Shown: positions 1 through 15,809, counted from the first letter of the stretch. The stretch: 64,000 nucleotides of DNA from Marchantia polymorpha subsp. ruderalis (GCA_037833965.1 AP031356.1:10810501-10874500), one strand, 5' to 3'. Notes: a model not told the origin generated them from the letters alone. Numbers and translations: made by a program.

Positions 1-2900
1 TGGGTATAAGACTATGGGTATACCACAGTACATATCCCACGTATAAGACTGTTTTTGCTCGAGGCACATTTTGTAGAGAAGCCAATGACAAAGACTCTGA
101 TTAGCCGATCTAAACTTCTGAACTGGAACCATTGTTGAATTAGGAGGCAGCGTTAGATTTGACCGAAGATATAACACTACAAGTCCGTACAAACCCAAGC
201 AACCATCATCTATGGACCAGAGAAGTAGGGTCAAAGCGCAGGCCAGCCTTATATTTCAATAGCATGGACGATTTAAGAGGGGAATATACGCGACGGTATT
301 CTGAGTTGCAGAAGCGTAGAACAGAATTCAATCAGAAAGTTCCATGAGTAAAGTGCTGCACATAGATAATTATGTATATTTCTCTGTAAACGTGATGGGT
401 GAGAGTCTAACGTGGGTCAGGTCACTGGCAGAGTCGTACTTCACAGGATTTGGATTAGCAACGCAAGCGTCGAACTGAGTAAAGGACAAAAATGTCTTTG
501 TAATCTGAAGAATTGAGAATTCATATCAGTAAAATTTCTTGGATCGTATTAGGATTTATAATCGTGATTATATCTTTTTTATTTAAATCAGTCAAACACG
601 TTCCTCTTAATCTCTACAATTCATTAGCTTCCAACTGTACTGTATTTTAAGTACAAAAATGGCATACAAGCATATTCTGCTTTACTATCTTCAGAGAAAA
701 ATTGTTAAAGTTTAGATAAGGACACACATTTCTTCCGATATCAAATTTCTTATGGCTGAAAATTCAAAGCTCCCCTTTAAACAACAGTTTCACAATAATC
801 ACAAGTATTTGCAATGGAGAGGCGGCGAGATATACTGTCCATTCGTCTATTTCGTCCCTTGATGGAAGAGGTTTAGGAACCAGCCCTAAACCGCGTCAAG
901 TTAGCGAACCAGTGAGGTTCCGAGACGCCGGAGGAAACCAACGGCCCACATCGGCGGCTGAGATCGACCGAACCCGTCCACGGAGACCAGGACCTCCAAA
1001 ACTCTATCGTAGAGTTCCTGGATGTGAGTCAGAACGCGTCTTGCTCAGACTTAGTCTTATAAGGTCCGAGAATGTCCGAGTCCGGTGGAGGGAACAGTGC
1101 GGTCACCTCTAACCGTGGCCTGCGGATTAGATGCCGCAACGCAGCCACGGTCATCGTTGGAATGCTCCGTGGTTACATGCCCATTTTCCCCCACGCCATG
1201 ACTGGAATATTACCCACGGACCGGTTCTCCGTCTCATATCACGTCCAAGATCGTCCAGTCCCGACAACGGTAATCGATTAGGACGCTGACTGCGCCGCGG
1301 ATGTTCACCACGTGACGGAACGTGCGTGGTTTGTCCCCCTCCTCGTTGTGGAGGAAGTTGAGTCGGCCATGTGGGCACAGAACAAGGGATTCGGGTTTAA
1401 CTTAAAAACTTAAAAGACCAAAGACTGCAAGTACACTCGAGAACCTCCGCATGAAATTGATCCAGAATTTGAGTCGGTAGTCACTTTGAATTTTAAATTT
1501 CTGTGTGTATTTAACCGGGAGATGCTTATTTAACATTTTCATTTCCATATCATTTGAATGTATTTTCGATGTCCAAGAAATTGAATATCAAATGGTTGAA
1601 CGAGTCCCAACAATGTGATCATTTCAAAATTGAAAAAGTAAAATACTCTAAGCAAATTCGCTTTAGAGCGTGAATATGAAATTAATGATGCATCTAGCAA
1701 TTAGTGGAAAATTTTCTCAGCCCACTCCGATCACGAGTGCCAAAGATGTTTCGGATCTTTGGCATCGCGCCATTATTTCTGTGGTTTTTTTTTGCGTATT
1801 TTCAAGAGCTTCCTTTCCACCCCCACCCTCATTTAATAACATGCGTATCATGCACCATATGATACTCCTATATTTTTTCGGGTGGCAGATATAATTTTTG
1901 CTTTAGATGTGTCATGATATGAAGAAGCAAAAGACTAGATATTGGAACGAGATAAACCTTTTCCAACCAGCCCTTGATCGTTAGATTTCTCTCGCTTGTC
2001 TTTCCTTGGGGCAGTAGTCTAGTCTCCAATGTGAAAATACAATAACTTTGAAAATGTTGAAATCGCTGAAATTTATAACGAATCCTTTACAAATGTTGAT
2101 ACCTCTGAAAATTTTCTGATAAAATGCGTAGTTAGTTGGGAGGCTAATGTACTTTACCACTGGCAGACGCCTTCGAATTATGTCCTGTGGTCCAGACGTA
2201 GCTCAGATTCTGGGGGACAGGTCCGTGAAGGCGACTTCCGGTGTCTCGCGTAGGTCCAGGGGCCGGGGCATAGCCAGAAGCTTCGATGGTGCTCGACTCT
2301 TGAGCCTAGAATCATCGTTTCGCTGCGCGTGCCCCATATCAGCAACAGCCGCCTCAGCGAGCTGACTTCTGCATTTGCACGGGAAGTGACCGGACCTGCC
2401 GTACATTGCAATCACAAGCTCTCCAAACCCTAAAGGCGCTCTTAGCGAAACTGCGCCGCATCTGCACCGTGTTGGTCCATGACTCCATATCCAAACCTGG
2501 ATCGAAGATCCAGTGAAGCTGACTTCTACGAACCGTTATATGAGGGCTGATCACATGACGGCAATGATTCAAGCCATGATTTCTGTGTCCACTCTCATCC
2601 CATCCAATCTTGACTCACATGGCCTGAAGTGCCTGGTGTCTTTGACTCTGTGATCATTGCTCAGAATCACTGTGACCTCCGGGTTTCAATGGTTTTTTCC
2701 CCTGCTAATTTTTCCCCGTGTAAACATCATCTTCATTGAATTTACTTGTTCTGAATCTACTCACTTGATCTCACATCCTTCAAGAATTTTCAAAATTCTA
2801 TCATTCTAGGACCCAACAACTTGTTGATAGGGTTCGTGAAATTACTCAGTCTGTTTGTTCCTTCAGTTACCGTGTTTCCGAGTAATAAAAAAGCAATTTA
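1..2900. other. Gene-poor stretch, no supported gene
   Basis: Only short open frames lie here, most starting at non-ATG codons, with no domain I recognise. The part from about 900 to 1400 and from 2150 to 2550 is richer in G+C than the surrounding DNA and has open frames on both strands, which is typical of compositional openness rather than coding. Nothing further can be supported. Confidence 0.5.
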
Positions 2901-3638
2901 CAACTCATGTTCATGTGATTTTGGGGGTAATTTTTCATTCATATGAACTGTTCATAATTTCCATGCGTCGTCCTTTTATTCTTTTGGGATCATTTGAAAA
3001 AAGTTTATGAAAGTCAAGAGTAGTGTTTGTAGCTGACTTTGACCACAGAGATTGACATTCTCACAGATCCTCACATGAATTTCCTTCCTTCTATAGCCTC
3101 AAAATCAAAGATATGGGATCAGGTATTTTTTTCTTCCAGCCCTATTAATACTTCCCACGTCATACAGATATTGAAAAAGATTATGGTTAGAAATTATAAA
3201 AAGGTCACTATTAACTATCGAGAAATCAATGATGCTAGCCCTAAAAACTTGGTTTCATTCGAGTATTGATGGGGTATTTGAAATGTTTTTTCAAAATGGG
3301 TTAGTACATGAAACCTCCACTACTTCCCAAAGTCCGCAGTGGCACAAATCATGATTCCTTGAGCAGAAAGTGACCCGATTTAGATTTGAACAAAGAGAGA
3401 AACTTGAGGATCCTCACTGGTGCAGGAAAAATGGGGACGGCTAGAACCTTTGACTTAAAAAAGGGCAGCACCAAAGGTCTTCGACAAGACCAGGTCTCCG
3501 AACAAGCTCTGTTGACTTGGATCTTGGAGCCGGTGACTGTATGCGTTTCTAGAACACGTATATAGTGAACCAACAACTGCTTCCCGATAGCCCAAAGGTG
3601 AGGGTGGTATATCTGAAATCTCTCTCACTGATCATCGG

Positions 3639-3640
<2 letters not shown>

Positions 3641-3671
<31 letters not shown>
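3641..3671. repeat. GA dinucleotide microsatellite
   Basis: About fifteen GA units with one early interruption (gagaaagaga followed by uninterrupted GA). Confidence 0.95.
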
Positions 3672-5058
3672 TACTGATTTAGAAGCACGCTCGGGAGCGA
3701 TTGCCTAAGGAGGAGATTGGAATTTCAGATTTTAATCGCCAGTGAATTCTGAAAGTGACAATAGCTGCTAGAAGAAATTGGGATCCAGATGCACTAGACA
3801 ATTTAACGCTCTGTGCTTCTAAGAGCTGACAAAGATCGAGTCGTGTTATCGAGAAGGTCGTGGATGTGATCATTGCCGACGAATTCTTGAGACGTTTGAC
3901 ACTGGTATGCTTACAAGCATCTGCTTCACGGCGAGGAGAAAATTTCGAGCAGTAGGTCTTTGCAGTACGCCCAACTTTTCAATCAGAGGCAAAGTCGGCT
4001 CGGGCTGGAGGTTTGAGCGCTTGCGTGGTGGAGATAGTTCAGCCTACCTCAAAGTAAAGCGCTACAGGAGCCCACCATATATTCTAGTGCATATAGAGGG
4101 TTGAAGAGATACTCTCAACCACATTGTCCTGATCATTTCGACCTGCTTACTCGATTATCAGTAGCTGCTAGCATTGTTGGATTCCACCCAACGCTCAACA
4201 ACTCAACAAAGGAAGTAACAAGTTCTGACAGAAGTCTGCGTGTTCTGCAAACTGTCGTCAGAAACTTGTTCCGACCAAATCCAGGAACAATTTTCTCTGC
4301 TCGTCCCACGACTATCTACTGGTGCCTACCCGTCGTCAGACCGACGTGCCCAATCTTGTAATTAGGCCAATCGGACAAGAAGAGCTCAGGCTTTGGATTT
4401 CGATTGAAGCTTGAAACCCTTCCTCCTCATTACTCTACATTTATGGCCCTCAACTTCGCTATTCTGTATCTTCTCCTTACGATTCTTCTCCCGTTTGACC
4501 TCTTCTTCTTGTTCTTCTTATTCTTCTCGAGCTTACAGTGATGGACAGTTCGACCCAGCAGCCGTCGCTTGTTCTTCATTCTTATTTTCCCAAAAGACGA
4601 CGGTTGTCACTTTGGAATCCTGGTCTCTGCTATTTCCAATCGATTCGCAACCTCCTCGTTGTCTCCAGCTGCAACTGCACACTTTCCAGACGAAGACGAG
4701 TTAAGTTATTCCAATTTTGAAAATCAAGAGTACGATGAGCTGAAGACTGCGGGGAGGACACGATTCAAGAGTAAGAGATGCAAATCGTTGCGATCGTCCA
4801 TGAGCGTGAATACTCAAAGCCCTAGACGAACTGAAGATGAAGAAGGGAGAAACAGGAACAGCTGAAGTTATCCGTAGTTTGGGTTTCTAAGAGTTCGAAG
4901 ATTTCGACCCTGGACACGTCGAATAATGTAGAGGCAAACGATGTAATAGATTATGAAACAGGACGATACTGGTTTAACACCCACTGCAAAATGCAGGGTG
5001 TTATCCATTTTCAGCTCACAGAATGTTCGGCTGAACAAGTGGATTTAGATTCTGATTC

Positions 5059-5108
5059 GAATTGTGAACTCTGAAGGAACCAATTGGTCCCTTCAGAGTT
5101 CACAATTC
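5059..5108. repeat. 50-bp palindrome, one mismatched pair
   Basis: The sequence from gaattgtgaactctgaagg to its mirror ccttcagagttcacaattc reads almost identically on both strands around the centre caattg. Only one base pair is mismatched and there is no spacer, so the arms are 25 bp each. No coding frame or known element explains it. Confidence 0.9.
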
Positions 5109-7029
5109 AATTCAAAGCTTAGGAATGTGTTGAAAAGCATGCGTGTTTGAGTTTCCGAATGTCAGGTGAAAACAGCATTCAGCCTCGTGATACTCAAATC
5201 GCAGTATCAAGGGTTCCATCAGAATAAACAAATTCAAGAACAGAATGTCAGAACGACTCTCAGAAGTTGACTGGATGTGATGTAACATTCTTGAAAGTAC
5301 GCAAAGTTTGTCGGAGACCAAGGGCCTAGATTCAGCAAGCTAGAATTGCATAAGAGCCCTTTGATTATCTGTGGCACAAGAGCTTTCTTCATGGGCGTAC
5401 TTTGGTAAGCGTTACTAGTGATTTTGAAAACTTTGACTCAGATTTCCGTGCATGACCTCAGATTACCCGATGGATGACTGGGAAGTTAGAAAAATTGCAG
5501 TCGAATATTCATGAGGTTTGAACGAAGTATGAGTTGAAGTTTGTCCTCGAACTAGGCTGCCAAACAGCGTAGTGCACTGATCCTCGATCGGATCCGATCA
5601 GCCTGGAGTCCAGATCAAATTCGGAAACACCATCACATGGTCGCATAATCTCAAACGAAGGAAAGAGTCGTCTGATTACGCACGACGTCGAAGAGACGAG
5701 ACGAGACGGGACTCGGTCAAAGGTTGGACGGGACAGTTCTGAACGCGGAAGTCCCAATTTTGCGAAATCCCGCTAAGGTCTAATGGTCCAACGCTTGGAT
5801 ATGGAAGTCGACAGAGTAGTGTAAGTCACGACAAATTTTATACGTCTACAAAAGTTGAATACATATTATTTAACGGTTATCTAGTGTAAACCTCGAAGGA
5901 TCGTACTTAACTTTGACTAGGTTACTTGTACCACTGCAGGCTAGAACAACCCCGACCGTATGCCATCCGACGGCGTGTGAGTTCTTCACGGTCGGTTGAT
6001 GTAGCCAAAAGTCTTGTAACTAATCAAAGTTTACATTATTTAAAGTGATGTGCCAATCTATGACTAGTATATTAGAGTTGCATTATATCAAACCTTCACA
6101 AATTTTCAAAGTTTAAGCTAATTACAGAGCTAGAAAGATAAATAAACTCATTTATTCTTATATCGTTAACTTGAACAGGTTAGTTGTGCTCGTTTTTTTA
6201 TAATAATCAGTTGAAACAATGTTCGACAATATTAATGATATAATGATATTTTAACTTAACAACAACATTCAAAGCATGAATTTGACTTTCTTGAATCACG
6301 TATAGTTACATTCTGATGCAAATTGAGTATAACATATGTATCTCCTTCTTTACATATATTTTTTGGTACTTATTATGATGTATGCTTGAAACATACAAAA
6401 TAGTATCAATGAAAATGAATAATTTATTTTTATATATCTAATAAATTATACAAGAACAAATCATACGTAAATTTATTCTACTACGTGAAAATAATAATGA
6501 TCTCGTGTATACTTTGCATCATTCCTAAAGTTATCATTAAGTAACATCACTTCGCAAACATACGAATGAAGTGACTACAATAATGTAGGTGGTTACATTT
6601 GGCTCGATCCTAAAGGTGTCTGAAACATGCAGCTCAGGGTCCGACGGCGACATGCAGCAACAAGTGACAACGGTTTTCTCATGCTTTTGAGCTGGATTGG
6701 AGACCGATGGTAAGCTTGAGCAACATTTACGTTGTTGTTCTTTGGATTTGTTTTCAGAGCATGACTTCTAAAAGTTTTGGGATTCGAAAACGTTGTTTGA
6801 AACTCAATGTTAGGATTAGACATTGGAGACTAATGAGAGGGCGAAAGTCGGTGTTCTTGGAAGTCACATTTGATGCACTATGCACTATTCTGTCTCAACA
6901 ATTGAGTTGAAATTGTTTGCGGATTACTGATGCTTCACGATGATAACTTTTTTTCTACTTTCACAATTTCGCGTTCTCGGATTGCATCTTGGAAATTCGT
7001 TGGGGTGGTGCTGAAGTTACTCCTTTCCC

Positions 7030-8930
7030 ATGGTTTCTCTTTCTCCAAGTTTCAATCTACGTGGTGTTTGTGCCAGTGAAGGAAGTACTTCTGAACTTCG
7101 GCATGACAATGATGACTCTAATTTGGAACTTAATGAGTCAATGAAACGTCCCAGTAAGGTTTCTCTCGAAATCTCTTTGGAAGAATTGCAAAAACTACAA
7201 GACACAAAAAGAGATTACACGACAGTCATATGTTTCATGGACTGAGTTTAAAGCTTGGTTAAGGTCCCAGATTGAATTGATGATGAGCTGGTCAAAAATA
7301 AAAACACTCTCAGTCCAAGATGTTGTGTGCATGGGAAGTAGAAACTTTCACGTGAAGTTGAGTAGAGTGAAGAAACGTGATTCAACTTTGTCTAGAACCC
7401 GTATCAGGTATTTACTACAAGAATCTATTATTTCAAATGGACTGAAAATGCAGATGATCATGACTATGTATGAGAGTGTTATACGGTGTGGTGCACTTTC
7501 CAGTTCTTACTTCACTGCAAATTCAATGGTTGGTGGAGATTGCAAAAACTTTGGATCATGTTCTCTTACCGCCTTGTAGGATGGATTGGACAAGTCGTCT
7601 TGTCTTTCACGCTTGCATCGAAGGGCTCCGTGAAAAGAAGGTTTTATCCCGTATTTTGGTTAAAGTGGACAAGGAGGTTGCGTGTATTTCCATTGAAATT
7701 ACACATCTTTTGAATTCATGTTTCCGATGCAGAAGACAAGGACATTTGGCAGCCCGATGTCAAGGCGATCCCTTGTTCATCGCTGCCTATCAAGACAATA
7801 TTAGGTGGAGACGACGTAATAATCCTCTCAAGCCTGAACCTCCCAGGATTGAAGAGTATCTACTCTTCAAATTTGTAGAAGATAAATCCAAGAAAGAGAT
7901 TGATATTGAAGTCATCACCTCGTCTAATTTTTCAGTCTACACTGTGATCCAACCTAAATCCTAAACCCTACCAGATTGTAGAAACACGGAGTTCACAGTT
8001 TTGGAAGAACAAGGTAGAAGAATGCAAAGTATGTCTTCCGGAGTAAAAGTTTGTACAAGTAATTCAATTTTTGGAGAATATTTGTATAGAGTATAGTTTT
8101 ACTTCTCACAAACTTCAAGTTTGACCCCAAGATTAGAGAAGCATACTACCCATGGAATGCTGGCTAATGCCTCTCGAAATAGCCTCATATTTTTCAGCAA
8201 GAAAGAAAGTGAAGAAGAATGTGGATCGACGTCTTCTTCTTTGCTTACGCGACATTCCTTTAAAAAAAAGTCAATTTCTACAAAGAAGAAAGAAAGTGAA
8301 ATGTACGGAGTTGACTCTTTGGTTGAATCTAAGAAAAAATCTACTCTCGCAAGCATGATTGAATGAGTTAAAAAGCCAAAAAAGCTTTTGTAAACGGCTT
8401 GACTCCTGTGGTAGTGTCTACTTAGTCAAATATTTCTGTTGTTCAAGAGAATGTTGAATCTCTTGCTGAAGAAAACAAATCTTTTTTTGAAAATTTAAGA
8501 TCTCAGATTAATCATGAATGCACGGCTCCTGTTTATGCCAAGATTCAAGGAGGGAGCAAGATTAACTTCCTTGAGCAAGTGAACTCTCAGCAAGAAACTA
8601 GTATCTAGGAATTATCGGATACAATAATGCCAAATTTCTGTTTCAAAGTTTCAATATACCTGCGTCTACCATGAAAACTTTCTCTTTGGCTCTCAAGACC
8701 AAATCTGCTTGCATGAAGCGTTCTTCCAATACGAAAAAAGGAGACAAGATCTATCAAGGCGACCGCAAGAGTTTCTTATGCTCTTCTAAACAAAAAAATC
8801 CTTACCTTCAAGTAATGCTTTTGCTTCCTCTAGTGATGGAGCCTCTTATGACCTCCACAAATCAAAACATATTGAGCTCAGCCAAGCGGCCTCTACTGAG
8901 GAATGATTCACACCAACATGAATTTTGAGA
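7030..8930 (+). pseudogene. Decayed LINE ORF1 / gag-like gene with CCHC zinc knuckle
   Basis: Several open frames on the plus strand (7030-7245, 7277-7579, 7470-7964, 8121-8366, 8671-8928) look like pieces of one broken reading frame. The best piece, 7470-7964, carries CFRCRRQGHLAARC, a perfect C-x2-C-x4-H-x4-C retroviral-type zinc knuckle, preceded by a region ending VEIAKTLDHVLLPP and a basic stretch. In plant L1 elements, ORF1 has a DUF4283/RRM-like region followed by such a knuckle and binds element RNA. The downstream pieces are Lys/Ser-rich, as in ORF1 tails. An endonuclease-like scrap follows at 9057. Multiple frame changes and stops show it is dead. It could instead be gag of an LTR element, but no LTR or protease is visible. 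Confidence 0.55.
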
Positions 8931-9056
8931 GTCTCACGGAGAACATTGTTTCCTGAAACGTAAGAGGTCTTAATGTTGATATCAGGATATACAAAGCAAA
9001 CGAGTTATACACGAATGTGTGAAGCGTGTTGATATATTGCTCTATAGGAACACAAG

Positions 9057-9269
9057 GTGGATATGTTTGCTTTCATTACCATTGGGAGATTGATTAGGAA
9101 GTTCTTGCAAACCTTATGTGCTCCTGGTCACAAGGGATTCATGGGTGAAGGTAATGATGGCACGGCTCTATTTATCCATAGAAGCTTCAATCTCCAAATT
9201 TTAGTACGATGGTTTTGTTATTTGGATGCACATATTCATGAATGGGCACAATTTTATTTTTTTGCATAA
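9057..9269 (+). pseudogene. Scrap of LINE endonuclease domain
   Basis: The frame contains GEGNDGTALFIHRSFNLQ, which resembles the part of APE-type LINE endonucleases where a glycine-rich turn leads into a strand of the type gGtailihksl. It lies in the same orientation and just downstream of the CCHC ORF1-like region, the order expected for ORF1 then ORF2 of an L1 element. It is short and isolated, and the assignment rests on one motif. Confidence 0.35.
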
Positions 9270-9493
9270 GTTTATGATCTTCATTTCCCTAGGGCTTGCA
9301 CTACTCACTAGAATTAGCTTTGCAACATGTTTTCTCACACAAATATAATTTTATTTGTCGACTAGTTATGATTGAACACGAATTTGACTCATCAAAATAC
9401 GGTCAATGTAATCATCTTCAGTTAGTTAGAACTAAGGTAGAGATTACTCAAATTCTTTATATAGATACTTTAACGCACACTAGTCATAGCTGT

Positions 9494-9625
9494 CACGTCA
9501 ACGATCCGCGTGCTTAGTAGATAGAGAGTAAGTGTGTTAGTTGACATTGCCACGTTAGAAATCCGTGTATGTAAGGATTGAGTCTACTAGTTGGGAACGC
9601 CACGTGTGCAATCTGTGTGCTTGTT
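9494..9625. repeat. Three degenerate tandem units of 50-57 bp
   Basis: Units begin at 9494 (cacgtcaacgatccgcgtgc), 9551 (cacgttagaaatccgtgtat) and 9601 (cacgtgtgcaatctgtgtgc). Each is followed by an AG/TTAGTTG-like segment. Spacings are 57 and 50 bp. Each unit has CACGT near the start, and the third a full CACGTG. Confidence 0.6.
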
Positions 9626-10067
9626 AGGGTCATCATCCACTAGGAATGGGATGGATGATGAGGATTAAATATTACCTCCTTGTACTTGTTGGCAAAAGCG
9701 TTATAAGGGAAAGAAGAATCACTGGTGATATATCTCATTTTCAAAGTTTATGCTTCTATATTCAAGTGAGCTTTTTTCTAAACCCTAGTGTTATAGTAAG
9801 GCAAGCTACACTTGCGTCTAATAATATTTTTACCATATCTTTGCCGACTTATCTTAGCAATAGCATCAATCGCTTCTCTCTATATGCTAGCAGCATCATC
9901 AATAATTGCTCCTAAGCATTTGGCCACGAGAGAAGTATTATAATCAACTAATCGTCTGATTTCCAAACCTCTTTTGTCAGTTGGGCTACAAATAAACTTC
10001 CATTTGACAAGACCAATTTTTGCAAACTCTTCTTGTTATATTCTCATAAAAACTATATGTTTACTTT

Positions 10068-10631
10068 TCAATATTTTTGCGCATAAAAGATGATTAAAAA
10101 GTGGATTATGCCTATAGCACATGATGTAGTAGAGTCATAACGTGATTCTAAGGAGAGGAACGAAAAATCCCAACCACTTATCGACTTGGCCACCTTTTCC
10201 ATGCAAAAATCATTACGGTGATTAGAGGTCATTTCCATCCCAATAGATGCATCAAGATATTTGTGTGCGGTACTACGTTCCATCAGTTTGCAACCAACAA
10301 GCGCTATCCAGTCAAGAGGTTTCTCCACCCGGAGCAAAAGAATACAAAATTTGATTAGATTAAATCTAGCACCACTAATAGTTTCATACTTGGACATCAC
10401 GGCTCTAAGTTCTTCAAAAGAGCTTGAGGAATCATCAAGAAAAACTCGCATGTCATGGAAGAAGAGAGAGTAATCACGAAAAACAATCACCAATAAAGTA
10501 CTACAATGAATGAATGAATCACTAATGAAGTGATTACAATCACCAATGGAGCGATATAAGTAATGAAAATGACAAAGTAGATCTGATTCTTCTAATTGGA
10601 GATCAGGAAAGAATGAAACTTCCCGTAACAT
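10068..10631 (-). pseudogene. Fragment of LINE reverse transcriptase, C-terminal part
   Basis: The minus-strand frame reads like the post-catalytic part of a plant non-LTR reverse transcriptase. A DD-S segment with FEELRAVMSKYETISGARFN matches the typical 'L..f...SGa.iN..K' block, then a Trp-containing linker, GCKLMERSTAHKYLDASIG (the usual 'YLG' region) and KVAKSISGWDFSFLSLESR (the 'kl..W....LS..gR' block). The YADD core and the rest of ORF2 are missing. It is opposite in strand to the ORF1 and endonuclease scraps at 7-9.3 kb, so either it is a separate insertion or the element was inverted internally. The family is well supported, activity is excluded. Confidence 0.65.
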
Positions 10632-14041
<3,410 letters not shown>

Positions 14042-14491
14042 TCAAGGGCCATCGGACGGGACGGATGGAAGGATGGTAGGACCTGGGAGAGCCAGGAGCG
14101 AATCTTGCAGCCTGAAGTCCACACCGAGGCCGAATTCGCGCACACAACTGCTGCAACCGAAGAGGATAGTGCGAGGAAAAGAAAACTGTGCCGCAGCAGA
14201 TTCCATCGAGGCAGCAGACGCCAGCGTCGGCCAACGACAGGAATTGCGGGCGGGCTTGCGTGCGGCCGCGTCGACAATTTCTGCTGGACCTGCTGCCGAG
14301 CGCGAGCCAGAACGAGAGCCATCATGCCTGCAGATGTGCGCTGTTCCGCCAGGCTCCTCGGGCTCCAGGCGCAGCGGCAGCGGCGGACGGCGGCTGATTT
14401 GAAGACTGTCACCCCGAAAGCGGTAGACAGCGCCCGAGCTCACGTCCTCGCCACCTCCTGGAGCGCGGGCGCGCGGGCGGGGGCTGACCAT
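14042..14491 (-). CDS. Possible GC-rich ORF, unknown (149 aa)
   Basis: An ATG-started frame on the minus strand, proline, arginine, alanine and serine rich (starts MVSPRPRARAPGGGEDVSSG). Its first half ends most codons in G or C, as do the better supported GC-rich genes of this window. However, the same DNA is open in several other frames including a longer plus-strand frame, which has no ATG at its first position. No domain is recognisable. It may equally be upstream regulatory or non-coding GC-rich DNA of the DMP gene. Confidence 0.22.
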   Translation of the reverse strand: MVSPRPRARAPGGGEDVSSGAVYRFRGDSLQISRRPPLPLRLEPEEPGGTAHICRHDGSRSGSRSAAGPAEIVDAAARKPARNSCRWPTLASAASMESAAAQFSFPRTILFGCSSCVREFGLGVDFRLQDSLLALPGPTILPSVPSDGP

Positions 14492-14641
14492 GGGCCCTGC
14501 GGAACGAGAGCTCGAACCGCATCGCTCGGGCCCGTGCCGTGCCCTGCGCGCAGGCCAGGCCCCAAGATCAGACAGAGTCCAGGCGAATTTTTAAACTCGT
14601 TGCCGAGCTCTTTGTCCTGCCTCCCCGTTGTGACGTGAACT

Positions 14642-15206
14642 CCCATCTCCCCCCGCCATTAATCCTCTCATAGCCCCACTTACGTACCCCACCCCTCACC
14701 AGACTCTAGCTTCCGACTCTAGATTCTAGCTTTAGACATTCATCGAGCAGTCGGGCGATCGGCTCACTGCGTCCTCACTCTATTCGTTGAATTCTCACTC
14801 ACAGTGCTGCGTTGCAGCCTTAGGTAGATTTAGCCGTGTAGATTCAGACAGACCCACCGACATAGAAAGTAGTTTCGACTCGGGGCTTCGTCGCCTCGAT
14901 AATTCATTCATTCATTCATTCATTCAATCACTCCGTCGTCGATTGGCTTGGACCGTAATTTGAAACTTTACTGGGGCGACGTCGAATGTCAACCCGAACA
15001 CATAATAATTACTCTAACTGGATGCGAATACCGTTCTCCTAACATCTGCAGGTCGAAGAGCTGAGCAGACGGCTGTGTCTGCTCTCCTTCGGAATTGCGG
15101 GGCCGCGGATCTTGCTTGCGCTGCGCTGAAGGAAGGAAGGAAGGATCGGAAGAAGGAACGAACGCGAGAGGGCCTGCGTGGCCACTAGAACAGATCTGCG
15201 TTTGTA
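14642..15206 (+). promoter_or_regulatory. Upstream region / probable 5' leader of the DMP gene
   Basis: This 565-bp stretch directly precedes the DMP start codon. It contains an ATTC repeat at 14902-14926, a GAAG-rich run near 15128-15160 and an acceptor-like sequence ctaacatctgcag ending at 15051, so a 5'UTR intron is possible. I cannot place a TATA box or transcription start. Confidence 0.3.
14902..14926. repeat. ATTC tetranucleotide microsatellite
   Basis: Six uninterrupted units of ATTC upstream of the DMP gene. Confidence 0.95.
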
Positions 15207-15809
15207 ATGCAGTTTAGGAGCCTAAGGGAGCTCCACTCATTCATGACGACTCCCGACATGCTGAGCAATGTCATGAACCTGCTGCCGACGGGCACGTATC
15301 TGATGTTCCAGATTTTGTCCCCGCTGACGACGAACGATGGAACGTGCGGAGGCATGGAGAAGGCGCTCACCTCGTTCACGCTCTGCATCTTCGCGTGCTT
15401 CTGCGCTCTGCTGGCCTTCACCGACAGCTATGTGGCCGAGGATGGCAGGCTCTACTACGGCATCGTGACGGTGAAGGGCCTGTGGAATCCGACCTTGGAG
15501 GACAGCGGCCTGGCGGATGTGGCCGGCTCGACCTACTTCGGCGGCGGTGGCAAGTACGAGATCAAGCGCCAGGACTTCGTGAATGCGACTCTGGCCGTGG
15601 CCGTGTTCATGACGCTGACTCTGCTGTCGGACAATGTAGCCGAGTGCTTCTACGGCTCGCTGTCGCCGAACCTCAAGCGGAGCGTTCCCATTCTCGTGGC
15701 TCTGGTGATCGGATTCATTTTCGCCTTCTCGCCCCCGGCGCGAAACGGAATTGGGTTCGCCATAAGCACTACACAAATTTCGTTGGTCTCCAACCCTGTG
15801 CACGTGTAG
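15207..15809 (+). CDS. DMP/DUF679 domain membrane protein
   Basis: Intact single-exon gene, 200 aa. Family hallmarks are visible in order: NLLPTGTYLMFQILSPL (residues 24-40), the cysteine after TNDGTC, FTDSY (71-75), a GRLYYGIVTVKGLW block (80-93), RQDFVNATLAVAVF (121-134), DNVAECF (142-148), and a C-terminal PPARNGIGF (177-184). Four hydrophobic segments near 23-45, 54-72, 123-142 and 160-177 give the four-helix topology known for DMPs. In flowering plants DMPs are endomembrane/tonoplast or plasma-membrane proteins linked to membrane remodelling, senescence and, for DMP8/9, gamete fusion; the role here is not inferable. The N-terminal tail is short (about 20 residues), and a second Met at residue 13 is an alternative start. 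Codons are strongly GC3-rich. Most DMP genes are intronless, in agreement. Confidence 0.93.
   Translation: MQFRSLRELHSFMTTPDMLSNVMNLLPTGTYLMFQILSPLTTNDGTCGGMEKALTSFTLCIFACFCALLAFTDSYVAEDGRLYYGIVTVKGLWNPTLEDSGLADVAGSTYFGGGGKYEIKRQDFVNATLAVAVFMTLTLLSDNVAECFYGSLSPNLKRSVPILVALVIGFIFAFSPPARNGIGFAISTTQISLVSNPVHV

Larger units (their letters stand above)
2901..7029. other. Intergenic DNA, microsatellite and palindrome only
   Basis: No convincing gene is seen. The stretch holds a GA microsatellite at 3641-3671, a TTC-rich tract near 4500-4540 and a near-perfect 50-bp palindrome at 5059-5108. A protein-like open frame from 4569 to 4865 (acidic then basic, ending TEDEEGRNRNS) shares residues with an overlapping ATG frame starting at 4541, as if one frameshift separated them, but no family is recognisable. 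From about 5880 to 6600 the DNA is AT-rich. Confidence 0.4.

Noticed and set aside
14105..14638. Long plus-strand frame of 177 codons in GC-rich DNA upstream of DMP
   Set aside because: No ATG at its start, Arg/Ala/Ser-rich low complexity, and overlapped by several equally open frames; typical of GC-rich DNA.
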